Assembly: GCA_963731105.1 (NCBI GenBank)
Contig: CAVSUM010000010.1
Span: forward strand, 372,001-436,000
From: RPQJ01 sp963731105
Lineage (GTDB): Bacteria; Pseudomonadota; Gammaproteobacteria; Steroidobacterales; Steroidobacteraceae
Reading direction: 5' to 3'
Length of the DNA stretch: 64,000 nt
In this document: positions 48,211 to 58,848 of the stretch, piece after piece
How the letters are laid out: each line of letters starts with the position of its first letter
How positions within the stretch are numbered: the stretch's first letter is position 1
Translations under genes and position numbers: made by a program
The notes under the pieces: model-generated
Databases searched by the model: none
What the model was told of the DNA's origin: nothing
What the model saw: the letters and a program-made list of their open reading frames with translations, nothing else

Positions 48211-48840
48211 ATGACCTCGAGATCGGCCTGGCTCGCCATGAGCTTGACCCTCGTCGGCCTCGTCGCGCCGGGGTTGGCTGCGGCCGGCGACGCGGCGCGC
48301 GGCGCCAAGCTCGCCTACACCTGCCATGGCTGCCATGGCATCCCGAGCTACAAGAACTCCTACCCGGTCTACAGCGTGCCCAAGCTCGGCGGCCAGCACG
48401 CGGCCTACATGGTCGCCGCGCTGAAGGGCTACGCCGGCCCGGACCGCGCGCACGCCACGATGCATGCCCAGGCCGCCAGCATGTCGGAACAGGACATGCA
48501 GGACATCGCGGCGTACCTGGCCGGCCAGGAGCTGAAGCCGACGGGCAAGGCGGTTGGCACCGCGCCCAAGGCCGCGCAGACCTGCGTCGCCTGCCACGGC
48601 GCCGAGGGTGTCGGCATCCTGCCCGAGTACCCGAATCTCGCCGGTCAGTACGAGGACTACCTGCAGAACTCGCTGCGGGCGTATCGCAGCGGCCAGCGCA
48701 AGAACGCCGTGATGGCCGGCATGGCGGCCGCGCTGACCGACTCCGACATCCGTGAGCTGGCACGCTATTACTCGAGCCAGCGCCCGTCCCTCTGCTCTAC
48801 CAACGAGATTCGCAAAGGCGGCAAGTGCGAGGAGCAGTGA
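48211..48840 (+). CDS. Di-haem cytochrome c4-type protein
   Basis: A 209-residue periplasmic cytochrome. After a signal peptide (LTLVGLVAPGLAAAG) two CXXCH haem sites are seen: YTCHGCHGIP near residue 40 and QTCVACHGAEG near 130, each in a c4-like domain with an axial Met candidate (ATMHAQAASMSEQD; KNAVMAGMAAAL). It probably passes electrons to a terminal oxidase. I chose the ATG at 48211, which has GGAG 6 bases upstream. It is followed by an intrinsic terminator. Confidence 0.9.
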   Translation: MTSRSAWLAMSLTLVGLVAPGLAAAGDAARGAKLAYTCHGCHGIPSYKNSYPVYSVPKLGGQHAAYMVAALKGYAGPDRAHATMHAQAASMSEQDMQDIAAYLAGQELKPTGKAVGTAPKAAQTCVACHGAEGVGILPEYPNLAGQYEDYLQNSLRAYRSGQRKNAVMAGMAAALTDSDIRELARYYSSQRPSLCSTNEIRKGGKCEEQ

Positions 48841-48870
48841 ATCCCGGCTGCGCCGACCGCTGAAGCATCG

Positions 48871-48900
48871 AAGGCCGGGACTCCCCGGCCTTCTTGTTTT
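48871..48900 (+). terminator. Intrinsic terminator after the cytochrome gene
   Basis: A 9-bp stem AAGGCCGGG / CCCGGCCTT with loop ACTC is followed by CTTGTTTT, 30 bases after the stop. Confidence 0.8.
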
Positions 48901-48955
48901 CGGCCCCCCGACGCCGCACGCTAGGCGGCCCGCAGCCGTACCGACGTCCTGACGG

Positions 48956-49940
48956 ATGACCCCGAGCCCCGACATTGCCCCGCCTTCCCCGGCCGCTCCC
49001 AGGCTGGCGCAGCCGCTCGGCAACGGCGTGTACCTGATCGACACGCTCTACGTGCGCCCCGGCCTCGCCGGCAGCCACCTCGTGGTGCAGGACGGCCGCG
49101 CTGCCTTCGTCGACACCGGCCCCGGCCCGGCGGCGCCGCGGCTGCTGGCGGCGCTCGACGAACTCGGCATCGCCCGCGAGCAGGTGGACTGGCTGTTCCT
49201 GACCCACGTGCACCTCGACCATGCGGGCGGCGCCGGCCAGATGATGCAGGCGCTGCCGAACGCCCGGGCGGTACTGCACCCGCGCGGCGCGCCGCACATG
49301 ATCGACCCCGCGAAGCTGGTGGCCGGCTCGATCGCCGTGTACGGCGAGGCCCTGTACCGGCAGCTGTACGGCGAGCTGGTGCCGATCCCCGCCGACCGGG
49401 TGTTGGTGGTTGAGGATCGGCCAGCGGCTGCAACTGGGCAGCCGCACCTTCGAGTTCATCGACGCGCCCGGACACGCCCGGCACCATCACTGCCCGATCG
49501 ACCTCGATCACCGCGAGGTCTACAGCGGCGACAATTTCGGCATCTGCTACCGCGAGTTCGACACGGCGCGCGGGCCTTTCATGCTGCCCACCACGACTCC
49601 GGTGCAGTTCGATCCCGATGCGATGCACGCCACGATCGACCGGATCCTGTCCTACCAACCGCAGCGCATCTACCAGACGCACTTCGGGCCGGTCACCGAC
49701 GTCGAGCGGCTCGGCCACGACCTGCATGCGGCGGTCGTCGAGCTGGTGCGCATCGCGCGCCAGCACGCCGCTGCGCCCGACCGCAGCGCGCACATCGAGG
49801 CCGACATGTTCCGTTACTTCAGCACGCAGCTCGACGCGCACGGCTACGCCGGCGACCTCGAGCGCCGCCACGCCCTGCTCGATGCCGACGTGCGCCTCAA
49901 TACCGACGGGCTGGAGGTCTGGCTGGACAGAAGGGGGTAG
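48956..49940 (+). CDS. Metallo-beta-lactamase-fold hydrolase (frameshifted)
   Basis: About 328 residues. The metal motif HxHxDH is in LTHVHLDHAGGAG near residue 85, with later ligands in IDAPGHARHHHCPID, YSGDNFGICYREF and YQTHFGPVTD. One inserted C near 49416 (GATCGG for GATGG) splits the frame between VLVVED and GQRLQLGSRTFEF. It is a glyoxalase-II-like hydrolase of unknown substrate. The last codons (AGA AGG GGG TAG) merge into the G-rich repeat that follows, which supplies the stop. Confidence 0.83.
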
Positions 49941-50067
49941 GGGATAGGGGGTAGGGGGTCGTGTAGAGGTGCGCGGCAGCTCGGCGTGCGGCTGCATCCC
50001 GGCGCTATCCCCTATCGCCCATCCCCTATCCCCTAAACTACCCCCTACCCCCTACCCCCTACCCCCT
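49933..50067. repeat. GGGGGTA / TACCCCC dyad before acuI
   Basis: A G-rich arm (units GGGGGTA and GGGGATA, 49933-49959) and a C-rich arm of the complementary units (about 50005-50067) are separated by about 45 bases. The C-arm ends 4 bases before the acuI ATG. It can form a long hairpin, and the G-arm fits a G-quadruplex pattern. The same family is at 56075-56201. Confidence 0.8.
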
Positions 50068-50071
50068 TCCC

Positions 50072-51062
50072 ATGACTCCCTTCACCGCCTACCGCATCCA
50101 CCAGCTCGACGGCCGCATCGACGGCGCGTTTCGACACCATCACGCTCGACGACCTGACGCCTGGCGAGGTCGTCGTGCGCGTGCAGTATTCGGGCATCAA
50201 CTACAAGGACGCGCTTGCCGCGACCGGCACCGCGCCGATCCTGCGCAAGTACCCGCTGGTGGGCGGCATCGACCTCGCCGGCGAGGTGGTGACCTCGGCC
50301 GACCCGCGCTACGCGGCCGGCCAGCCGGTGCTGGTCACCGGCTGCGGACTGAGCGAGACGCGCGACGGCGGCTACGCGCAGTTCGCACGCGTCGAGAGTG
50401 AATCGGTGATTCCGCTGCCGGCCGGCATCAACACGCTCGACGCGATGAAGATCGGCACCGCGGGCTTCACGGCCGCGCTCGCCGTGCACCAGATGGAGCG
50501 CAACGGCCAGCTGCCGGGCAACGGGCCAGTCGTGGTGACCGGTGCGACGGGCGGCGTGGGCAGCATCGCCGTCAACATCCTCGCGCGGCGCGGCTATGAG
50601 GTGGTGGCGGTGAGTGGCAAGTCCGACGCCGACGAATACCTAACCTCGCTGGGCGCCGCGCGCATCCTGCGCCGCCAGGACATCGACCTCGGCAAACGGC
50701 CGATGGAGAAGGCGCTGTGGGCCGGCGCCATCGACAACGTCGGCGGCGAGCTGCTTACCTGGCTGACGCGCACCGTGGACCAGTGGGGCAACATCGCCAG
50801 CGTCGGCCTGGCCGGCGGCGTGGAACTGAAGACCACGGTGATGCCGTTCATCCTGCGCGGCGTGAACCTGCTCGGCATCAACTCGGTGCTGACGCCGCGG
50901 GATACGCGGTTCGCGGTGTGGAATCGCCTTGCGGGCGACCTGAGGCCCGCGCAGCTCGACCGCATCTGCTCGCGGACAGTGGACTTCGCCGAGCTGCCGG
51001 CGCAGTTCGACGCCTACCTCAGGGGCGGGGTCACCGGCCGCACCGTGGTGAAGATCGCATGA
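50072..51062 (+). CDS. acuI: Acrylyl-CoA reductase / YhdH-type quinone oxidoreductase (frameshifted)
   Basis: About 330 residues of the medium-chain dehydrogenase family. AcuI/YhdH reduces acrylyl-CoA to propionyl-CoA with NADPH. Visible are RVQYSGINYKDALAATGTAPILRKYPLVGGIDLAGEV, the NADPH motif VVVTGATGGVGSIAVNIL and GINSVLTPRDTRFAVWNRLAGDL. The frame shifts near 50130 (GTTTCGAC for GTTCGAC or GTTTGAC). No Shine-Dalgarno precedes the ATG: the leader is TACCCCC repeats. The stop overlaps the cysD ATG. Confidence 0.87.
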
Positions 51063-51979
51063 ACGACGCGCTGGGCCACCACACCCTGACCCACCTCGAG
51101 CGCCTGGAAGCCGAGGCGATCCAGATCATGCGCGAGGTGGTCGCCGAGTGCGACAAGCCGGTGATGCTGTACTCGATCGGCAAGGACAGCGCGGTGATGC
51201 TGCACCTCGCGCTCAAGGCCTTCCACCCGGCGAAGCTGCCGTTCCCGCTGCTGCACGTCGACACCAGGTGGAAGTTCCGCGAAATGTACGCGTTCCGCGA
51301 GCGCATGACGCGGGAGCACGGCTTCGACCTGATCGTCTACACCAACCCGGAAGGCGTCGCACAGGGCATCAACCCGTTCACGCACGGCTCGGCGATCCAC
51401 ACCGACGTGATGAAGACGCAGGCGCTGAAGCAGGCGCTCGACCTGTACGGGTTCGACGCCGCGTTCGGCGGCGCGCGCCGCGACGAGGAGAAGAGCCGCG
51501 CCAAGGAGCGCATCTTCTCGTTCCGCTCGGCGCAGCACCGCTGGGACCCGAAGAACCAGCGCCCGGAGCTCTGGCACATCTACAACGCGCGCAAGCACAA
51601 GGGCGAGTCGATCCGCGTGTTCCCGATGTCGAACTGGACCGAGCTCGACATCTGGCAGTACATATATCTCCGCGCGATCCCGATCGTGCCGCTGTACTTC
51701 GCGGCGGAGCGGCCGGTGGTGGAGCGCGACGGCACGCTGATCATGGTCGACGACGACCGCATGCCGCTCTACCCGGGCGAGAAGCCGATGCTGAAGAAGG
51801 TGCGCTTCCGCACGCTCGGCTGCTATCCGCTCACCGGCGCCATCGAGAGCGAGGCGGACACGCTGCCCGCCATCATCCAGGAGATGCTGCTCACCACCAG
51901 CTCCGAGCGCCAGGGCCGGGTCATCGACCACGACCAGTCGGCCTCGATGGAGAAGAAGAAGCAGGAGGGGTACTTCTGA
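51059..51979 (+). CDS. cysD: Sulfate adenylyltransferase subunit 2
   Basis: A 306-residue PP-loop enzyme that forms adenosine 5'-phosphosulfate with the CysN GTPase. The nucleotide motif is VMLYSIGKDSAVMLHLALKAF. Also LLHVDTRWKFREMYAFRE, FGGARRDEEKSRAKERIFSFR and the C-terminal SERQGRVIDHDQSASMEKKKQEGYF are family-conserved. It overlaps acuI by ATGA and cysNC by TGATG. Confidence 0.97.
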   Translation: MNDALGHHTLTHLERLEAEAIQIMREVVAECDKPVMLYSIGKDSAVMLHLALKAFHPAKLPFPLLHVDTRWKFREMYAFRERMTREHGFDLIVYTNPEGVAQGINPFTHGSAIHTDVMKTQALKQALDLYGFDAAFGGARRDEEKSRAKERIFSFRSAQHRWDPKNQRPELWHIYNARKHKGESIRVFPMSNWTELDIWQYIYLRAIPIVPLYFAAERPVVERDGTLIMVDDDRMPLYPGEKPMLKKVRFRTLGCYPLTGAIESEADTLPAIIQEMLLTTSSERQGRVIDHDQSASMEKKKQEGYF

Positions 51980-53891
51980 TGGCCCACGTCTCCGACCTGA
52001 TCGGCAAGGACATCGAGGCGTACCTGCACGCCCACGAGCACAAGAGCCTGCTCCGGTTCATCACCTGCGGCAGCGTGGACGACGGCAAGTCGACGCTGAT
52101 CGGCCGCCTGCTGTACGACTCGAAGATGATCTTCGAGGACCAGCTCGCGGCGCTCGAGGCCGACTCGAAGAAGGTCGGCACCCAGGGCGGCGACCTCGAC
52201 TTCGCGCTGCTGGTCGACGGCCTGGCCGCCGAGCGCGAGCAGGGCATCACCATCGACGTCGCCTACCGCTTCTTCTCCACCGACAAGCGCAAGTTCATCG
52301 TCGCCGACACGCCGGGGCACGAGCAGTACACGCGCAACATGGTCGACCGGCGCGTCGACGGCCGACCTGGCGGTGATCCTGATCGACGCGCGCAAGGGCG
52401 TGCTGACGCAGACGCGCCGCCACAGCTACCTCGTGTCGATGCTCGGCATCCGCAAGGTGGTGCTCGCGATCAACAAGATGGACCTCGTCGACTATTCGCA
52501 CGAGATCTTCGACACCATCGTCGCCGAGTACCGCGACTTCGCCCGGCAGATCGACCTGCACGAGATCGTCGCCATCCCGGTGTCCGGGCTGAAGGGCGAC
52601 AACATCACCGACCCGAGCAGCCACACGCCCTGGTACCACGGCCCGACGCTGATGGGCTACCTCGAGACGGTGGAGATCGAGGACCGGCTGCAGCACCAGC
52701 CGTTCCGCCTGCCGGTGCAGTGGGTCAACCGGCCCAACCTCGACTTCCGCGGCTTCGCGGGCACGATCGTGAGCGGCACCGTGAGCGCCGGCGAACGAGT
52801 GCGGGTGCTGCCCTCGGGCCGTGAGAGCCGCGTGGCGCGCATCGTCACGATGGACGGCGACCTCGAGCGCGCGGTGGCCGGGCAAGCGGTGACGCTCACC
52901 CTCGAGGACGAGATCGACGTCAGCCGCGGCGACGTGCTGGCGTGCACCTCGGCGCCGCCGGCGGTCGCGGACCAGTTCGAGACCACGCTGGTCTGGATGG
53001 CCGACGAGCCGATGCTGCCCGGGCGCCCCTACTGGATGAAGATCGGCACCAAGCAGGTGAGCGCGACCATCACCGAGCCGAAGTACAAGGTGAACGTCAA
53101 CACGCTCGAGCACCTCGCGGCCAAGAAGCTGGGCTTGAACGAGATCGGCGTGTGCAACGTCTCGCTCGACCACCCGATCGCGTTCGACCCGTACGCCGAG
53201 AATCGCGACACCGGCGGCTTCATCCTGATCGACCGGCTGTCGAACGCCACGATCGGCGCCGGCCTGATTCACTTCGCGCTGCGGCGCTCGCAGAACATCC
53301 ACTGGCAGGCGCTCGACATCAACCGGCACTCGCGCGCCGGCCTCAAGGGCCAGAAGCCCTGCGTGCTGTGGTTCACCGGCCTGTCGGGCGCGGGCAAGTC
53401 GACCATCGCCAACCTCGTCGAGAAGCAGCTGCACGCGCTCGGGCGCCACACTTACCTGCTCGACGGCGACAACGTGCGCCACGGGCTCAACCGCGACCTC
53501 GGCTTCACCGACACGGACCGCGTCGAGAACATCCGCCGCGTGGCCGAAGTGGCCAAGCTGATGACCGACGCCGGCCTGATCGTGATGGTGTCGTTCATCT
53601 CGCCGTTCCGCGCCGAGCGGCGCATGGCGCGCGCGCTGTTCGACTTCGGCGAGTTCTTCGAGGTGCACGTCGACACGCCGCTGGCGGTGGCCGAAGCGCG
53701 CGACGTGAAGGGCCTGTACGCCAAGGCACGCCGTGGCGAGCTGAAGAACTTCACCGGCATCGACTCACCGTACGAGCCGCCGGAGAAGCCGGAGATCTAC
53801 CTCGACACCGGTCGGGTCACGCCCGAGGAGGCCGCCAGCGACGATCGTCGACGAGCTGCGCAAGGCGGGCATGCTGGGGCCGGCCGGCTGA
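51979..53891 (+). CDS. cysNC: Fused sulfate adenylyltransferase GTPase / APS kinase (two frameshifts)
   Basis: About 637 residues. The CysN part has G1 CGSVDDGKSTLIGRLLYDSK, G3 VADTPGHEQYTRNM and G4 AINKMDLVDYS, then an EF-Tu-like domain 2. The CysC part (from about residue 455) has FTGLSGAGKSTIANLVE, YLLDGDNVRHGLNRDLGF and DSPYEPPEKPEI. It makes APS and then PAPS. An inserted C near 52346 (GGTCGACC for GGTGACC) and an inserted G near 53843 break the frame. AGGAGGGG precedes the ATG strongly. Confidence 0.95.
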
Positions 53892-53933
53892 GGCCCCCAC
53901 CAAAGGCGGGGGTCCGCAGGCAGTCTTCTGCGC

Positions 53934-53939
53934 TATGAT
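53934..53939 (+). promoter_or_regulatory. Likely -10 box of the prp operon
   Basis: TATGAT lies 37 bases before the prpB ATG. A GC-rich hairpin just upstream (CCCCC-N9-GGGGG) may end the cysNC transcript. No good -35 is visible. Confidence 0.4.
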
Positions 53940-53975
53940 CCAAGGCCCACTGTTGCATGCGAGAAGAGTCTGCGC

Positions 53976-54869
53976 ATGACCACTCTGACATCCGCAGGCG
54001 CCCGACTTCGCGCCGCCCTGGCCAACGAGCGACCGCTGCAGGTCGTCGGCACCATCAATGCGTTCAGCGCGTTGCTCGCCGAGCGCGCCGGCTTCCGTGC
54101 GATCTACCTCTCCGGCGCCGGCGTGGCCAACGCGTCGTTCGGCCTGCCCGACCTCGGCATCACCAGCCTGAACGACGTCTGCGAGGACGTGCGGCGCATC
54201 GCCTCGGCGAGCGACCTGCCGCTGCTCGTCGACGCCGACACCGGCTGGGGCGCGGCTTTCAACATCTCGCGCACCATCGCCGACCTGGTCCGCTCCGGTG
54301 CCGCGGGCTGCCACCTCGAGGACCAGGTGCAGGCCAAGCGCTGCGGCCACCGCCCGGGCAAGGCGCTGGTCGGCACGGCCGAGATGGTGGATCGCATCAA
54401 GGCGGCGGTGGATGGCCGCACCGACGACAATTTCGTGATCATGGCGCGCACCGACGCGCACGCCGTCGAGGGCCAGCAGGCTGCGATCGAGCGCGCGCAG
54501 CGCTACGCCGAGGCCGGTGCCGACATGATCTTCGCCGAGGCGCTCAACCAGCTCGACGAGTACAGCCAGTTCACCACCGCCGTGAAGGTACCGGTGCTGG
54601 CCAACATCACCGAGTTCGGCAAGACGCCGCTGTTCACCGTCGCCGAACTCGCCAGCGCCGGCGTGCAGCTGGTGCTGTATCCGCTCTCCGCGTTCCGCGC
54701 CATGTCGAAGGCCGCCGAGGCGGTGTACGGCGCGATCCGCCGCGAAGGCACGCAGCAGAGCGTCATCGACCGGATGCAGACGCGCACGGAGCTGTACGAC
54801 GTGCTCGGCTACCACGAGTACGAGCGCAAGCTCGACGAGCTTTTCCGGCGCGAGGGCGGCGACAGCTGA
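53976..54869 (+). CDS. prpB: 2-methylisocitrate lyase
   Basis: A 297-residue PEP mutase/isocitrate-lyase-fold enzyme that splits 2-methylisocitrate to pyruvate and succinate. Signatures are FRAIYLSGAGVANASFGLPD, LLVDADTGWGAAFNI (metal Asp), the catalytic loop EDQVQAKRCGHRPGKALV and MARTDAHAVEG. It is first of a prpB-prpC-acnD-prpF unit. Confidence 0.96.
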   Translation: MTTLTSAGARLRAALANERPLQVVGTINAFSALLAERAGFRAIYLSGAGVANASFGLPDLGITSLNDVCEDVRRIASASDLPLLVDADTGWGAAFNISRTIADLVRSGAAGCHLEDQVQAKRCGHRPGKALVGTAEMVDRIKAAVDGRTDDNFVIMARTDAHAVEGQQAAIERAQRYAEAGADMIFAEALNQLDEYSQFTTAVKVPVLANITEFGKTPLFTVAELASAGVQLVLYPLSAFRAMSKAAEAVYGAIRREGTQQSVIDRMQTRTELYDVLGYHEYERKLDELFRREGGDS

Positions 54870-54909
54870 CCCCACGCCGACCGGTTCCAACGCAGACGAG
54901 CAGGCCATC

Positions 54910-56084
54910 ATGAGCAGCGATACCTCTCCCGCCACCGGTTTCAAGCCCAAGAAGTCCGTCGCCCTGTCGGGTGTCACGGCCGGCAACACCGCCCTGTGCA
55001 CCGTCGGCCGCAGCGGCAACGACCTGCATTACCGCGGCTACGACATCCTGGATCTCGCGGACAACTGCGAGTTCGAGGAAGTTGCCCACCTGCTGATCCA
55101 CGGCAAGCTGCCGAACGCCGCGGAGCTGAAGGGCTACAAGACCAAGCTGCGGCGCCTGCGCGGCCTGCCGTCGACCGTGCTCGATGCGCTCGAGACGCTG
55201 CCGGCCGCCAGCCACCCGATGGACGTGATGCGCACCGGCGTGTCGGTGCTCGGCTGCACGCTGCCGGAGAAGGACGACCACAACGTGGCGGGCGCCCGCG
55301 ACATCGCCGACCGCCTGCTCGCGAGCCTGGGCTCGATGCTGGCCTACTGGTACCGCTTCAGCCACTCGGGCGAGCGCATCGACGTCGAGACCGACGACGA
55401 CTCGATCGGCGGCCACTTCCTGCACATGCTGCACGGCACGCCGCCGCCACAGTCGTGGGTGAAGGCGATGCACACGTCGCTCAACCTGTACGCCGAGCAC
55501 GAGTTCAACGCCTCGACGTTCACGGCGCGCGTGATCGCGGGCACCGGCTCCGACCTGTATTCGTGCATCTGCGGCGCCATCGGCGCGCTGCGCGGGCCGA
55601 AGCACGGCGGCGCCAACGAGGTGGCCTTCGAGGTGCAGAAGCGCTACGAGAGCCCGGACGAGGCCGAGGCGGACATCCGCCGGCGCGTCGAGGCGAAGGA
55701 AGTGGTGATCGGCTTCGGCCACCCGGTGTACACGGTGTCCGACCCGCGCAACAAGGTGATCAAGGAAATCGCGCGCCAGCTGTCGGCGGAAGCGGGCGAC
55801 ATGAAGATGTACGACATCGCCGCGCGCCTCGAGGCCGTGATGTGGGACATCAAGAAGATGTTCCCGAACCTCGACTGGTTCAGCGCCGTCTCGTACCACA
55901 TGATGGGCGTGCCCACCGCGATGTTCACGCCGCTGTTCGTGATCTCGCGCGTCACCGGCTGGAGCGCGCACGTCATCGAGCAGCGCATCGACGGCAAGAT
56001 CATCCGCCCGAGCGCGAACTACACGGGTCCCGAGGACCGGGAGTTCGTGCCGATCGGCGAAGCGCTGAGTCGGAGAGGGGGTAG
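54910..56084 (+). CDS. prpC: 2-methylcitrate synthase (3' end in repeat)
   Basis: About 391 residues. Condenses propionyl-CoA with oxaloacetate. Signatures: LSGVTAGNTALCTVGRSGNDLHYRGYDILDLA, LRGPKHGGANEVAFEVQKRY, the catalytic VIGFGHPVYTVSDPRNKVIK and DWFSAVSYHMMGVPTAMFTPL. The usual end is just after EFVPI. Here the frame enters the GGGGGTA repeat and, as read, continues without a stop into acnD. One more G in the run at 56076-56081 would give TAG at 56082-56084, which I take as the end. Confidence 0.93.
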
Positions 56085-56201
56085 TGATCAGGGGGTAGGG
56101 GGTAGTGAGAGGAGGCCCGCTTCGCCTTCGACTCGATTTGCCGCCTGCCGCCAGGTCGCGACGCTCTGCAACTACCCCCTACCCCCTAGTCATTACCCCC
56201 T
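56075..56201. repeat. GGGGGTA / TACCCCC dyad between prpC and acnD
   Basis: A G-rich arm at 56075-56104 (GGGGGTAGTGATCAGGGGGT and AGGGGGTAGTGAG) faces a C-rich arm at about 56172-56201 (ACTACCCCCTACCCCCTAGT and CATTACCCCC) across about 65 bases. It is the same family as the acuI dyad. The acnD ATG follows 11 bases later without a Shine-Dalgarno. Confidence 0.8.
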
Positions 56202-56211
56202 TTCTTCCTCC

Positions 56212-58826
56212 ATGAACACCGCCCACCGCAAACCCCTCCCCGGCACTTCCCTCGACTACTTCGACGCGCGCGCCGCGGTCGAGGCGATCCGGCCCGGCGC
56301 CTGGGACACGCTGCCGTACACGGCGCGCGTGCATGCCGAGAACCTCGTGCGCCGCTGCGACCCGGCGATCCTCACCGAGTGCCTGCAGCAGATCGTCGAG
56401 CGCAAGCGCGAGCGGGATTTCCCGTGGTTCCCGGCGCGGGTCGTGTGCCACGACATCCTCGGCCAGACGGCGCTGGTGGATCTTGCGGGCCTGCGTGACG
56501 CGATCGCCGACCAGGGCGGCGACCCGGCCAAGGTGAATCCGGTGGTGCCGGTGCAGCTGATCGTCGACCACTCGCTGGCCGTGGAGTGTGGCGGGTTCGA
56601 CCCGCAGGCGTTCGCGAAGAACCGCGCCATCGAGGATCGCCGCAACGAGGACCGCTTCCACTTCATCGACTGGACGCGGCTCGCGTTCGACAACGTCGAC
56701 GTGATTCCGGCCGGCAACGGCATCATGCACCAGATCAACCTGGAGAAGATGTCGCCGGTCATCCACGCGCAGGACGGCGTGGCGTTCCCGGATACCTGCG
56801 TGGGCACCGACAGCCACACGCCGCACGTCGACGCGCTCGGCGTGATCGCCATCGGCGTCGGCGGCCTCGAGGCCGAGAGCGTCATGCTCGGCCGCGCCTC
56901 GTGGATGCGCCTGCCGGAGATCGTCGGCGTGGAGCTCACCGGCCGGCGACAGCCGGGCATCACGGCCACCGACATCGTGCTCGCGCTCACCGAGTTCCTG
57001 CGCCGGTCGAAGGTGGTCGGCGCGTACCTCGAGTTCTACGGAGAGGGTGCCGCCACGCTGACGCTCGGCGACCGGGCGACCATCTCCAACATGGCGCCCG
57101 AATACGGCGCCACGGCGGCGATGTTCTCCATCGATTCGCAGACCATCGAGTACCTGAAGCTGACCGGCCGCAGCGCGGACCAGGTGCGGCTGGTGGAGAC
57201 CTACGCGAAGCACGCCGGCCTCTGGTCCGACGCGCTGCGCAACGCGCAGTACGAGCGCGTGCTGACGTTCGACTTGTCGAGCGTGGTGCGCAACATGGCG
57301 GGTCCCTCGAACCCGCACGCACGCGTGGCCACGGCCGACCTCGCCGCGAAAGGGATCGCCGGCCAGTGGCAGCAGACGCCCGGGCAGATGCCCGACGGCG
57401 CGGTGATCATCGCTGCGATCACCAGCTGTACCAACACTTCGAATCCGCGCAACGTGATTGCGGCCGGCCTGCTGGCGCGCAACGCGAACCGCCTCGGTCT
57501 CAAGCGCAAGCCGTGGGTGAAGAGTTCGCTGGCGCCGGGCTCGAAGACCGTGGCGCTGTACCTCGAGGAGGCGGGGCTCAAGTCGGAGCTCGAGCAGCTC
57601 GGCTTCGGCATCGTCGCCTTCGCCTGCACCACCTGCAACGGCATGTCCGGTGCGCTCGACCCGAAGATCCAGCAGGAAATCATCGAGCGCGACCTGTATG
57701 CGACCGCGGTGCTGTCCGGCAACCGCAATTTCGACGGCCGCATCCACCCGTACGCGAAGCAGGCGTTCCTGGCGTCGCCGCCGCTGGTGGTGGCCTACGC
57801 CATCGCCGGCACCGTGCGCTTCGACATCGAGCGCGACTCGTTCGGCACCGACGCGGCCGGTCGCCCGATCCTGCTCAAGGACCTGTGGCCGACCGACGAG
57901 GAGATCGACGCGATCGCCAAGGCCAGCGTGAAGCCGGAGATGTTCCGCAAGGTCTACGAGCCGATGTTCACGGCGCGCGTGGATGCGGGCACCAAGGTGA
58001 GCCCGCTGTATGACTGGCGCCCGATGAGCACCTACATCCGTCGTCCGCCGTACTGGGAAGGCGCGCTGGCCGGCGAGCGAACCTTGCGCGGCATGCGGCC
58101 GCTCGCGGTGCTCGGCGACAACATCACGACCGACCACCTGTCGCCGTCGAACGCGATCCTGCTGGACAGCGCTGCCGGCGAGTACCTGGCGAAGATGGGC
58201 CTGCCCGAGGAGGACTTCAATTCCTACGCGACCCACCGCGGCGACCACCTGACGGCGCAGCGCGCCACCTTCGCCAACCCGACGCTGCTGAACGAGATGG
58301 CGGTGGTGGACGGCAAGCCGAAGAAAGGTTCGCTGGCGCGCGTCGAGCCGGACGGCAAGGTGATGCGCATGTGGGAAGCCATCGAGACCTACATGGAGCG
58401 ACGGCAGCCGCTGATCATCATTGCGGGCGCCGACTACGGCCAGGGCTCGTCGCGCGACTGGGCTGCGAAGGGCGTGCGCCTCGCGGGCGTCGAGGCGATC
58501 GTGGCCGAGGGCTTCGAGCGCATCCACCGCACCAACCTGATCGGCATGGGCGTGCTGCCGCTCGAGTTCAAGGCGGGCGTGAACCGCAAGACGCTGGGCT
58601 TGATGGTACCGAGACTTTCGACGTGGTCGGTGCGCGCCAGCCACGGGCCGACCTCACGCTCGTCATCCACCGCAGGAATGGTGAGCGACTGGAGGTACCG
58701 GTCTCCTGTCGCCTCGACACCGCCGAGGAAGTCTCGATCTACGAGGCCGGCGGCGTGCTGCAGCGCTTCGCGAAGGACTTCCTGGAAAATAGGGGACATT
58801 CTCCTATTTCCCCGGCAGGGAAATAG
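56212..58826 (+). CDS. acnD: Fe/S-dependent 2-methylisocitrate dehydratase AcnD (frameshifted)
   Basis: About 871 residues of the aconitase superfamily. With PrpF it dehydrates 2-methylcitrate in place of PrpD. 4Fe-4S ligands are in AITSCTNTSNPRNV and AFACTTCNGMSG. Also present: PDTCVGTDSHTPHVDALGVI, GDNITTDHLSPSNA and the swivel-domain GADYGQGSSRDWAAKG. One missing G near 58603 (TTGATGG for TTGGATGG) shifts the frame. The natural end QRFAKDFLE is extended by ten residues and a TAG from the palindromic repeat. Confidence 0.94.
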
Positions 58827-58848
58827 GAGAATGTCCCCTATTTTCCAG
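58782..58848. repeat. 31-bp inverted repeat spanning the acnD stop and prpF start
   Basis: Two perfect 31-base arms (left begins CTGGAAAATAGGGGACATTC; right ends GTCCCCTATTTTCCAG) flank a 5-base CGGCA loop. The right arm contains TAGGAGAATG: the acnD stop TAG (58824-58826), a GGAG and the prpF ATG (58831-58833). The core matches the glyQ palindrome. Confidence 0.92.

Noticed and set aside
49933..50067. CRISPR-like array in the GGGGGTA repeats
   Set aside because: Units are 7-8 bases without unique spacers, the two arms are complementary, and no cas genes are present.
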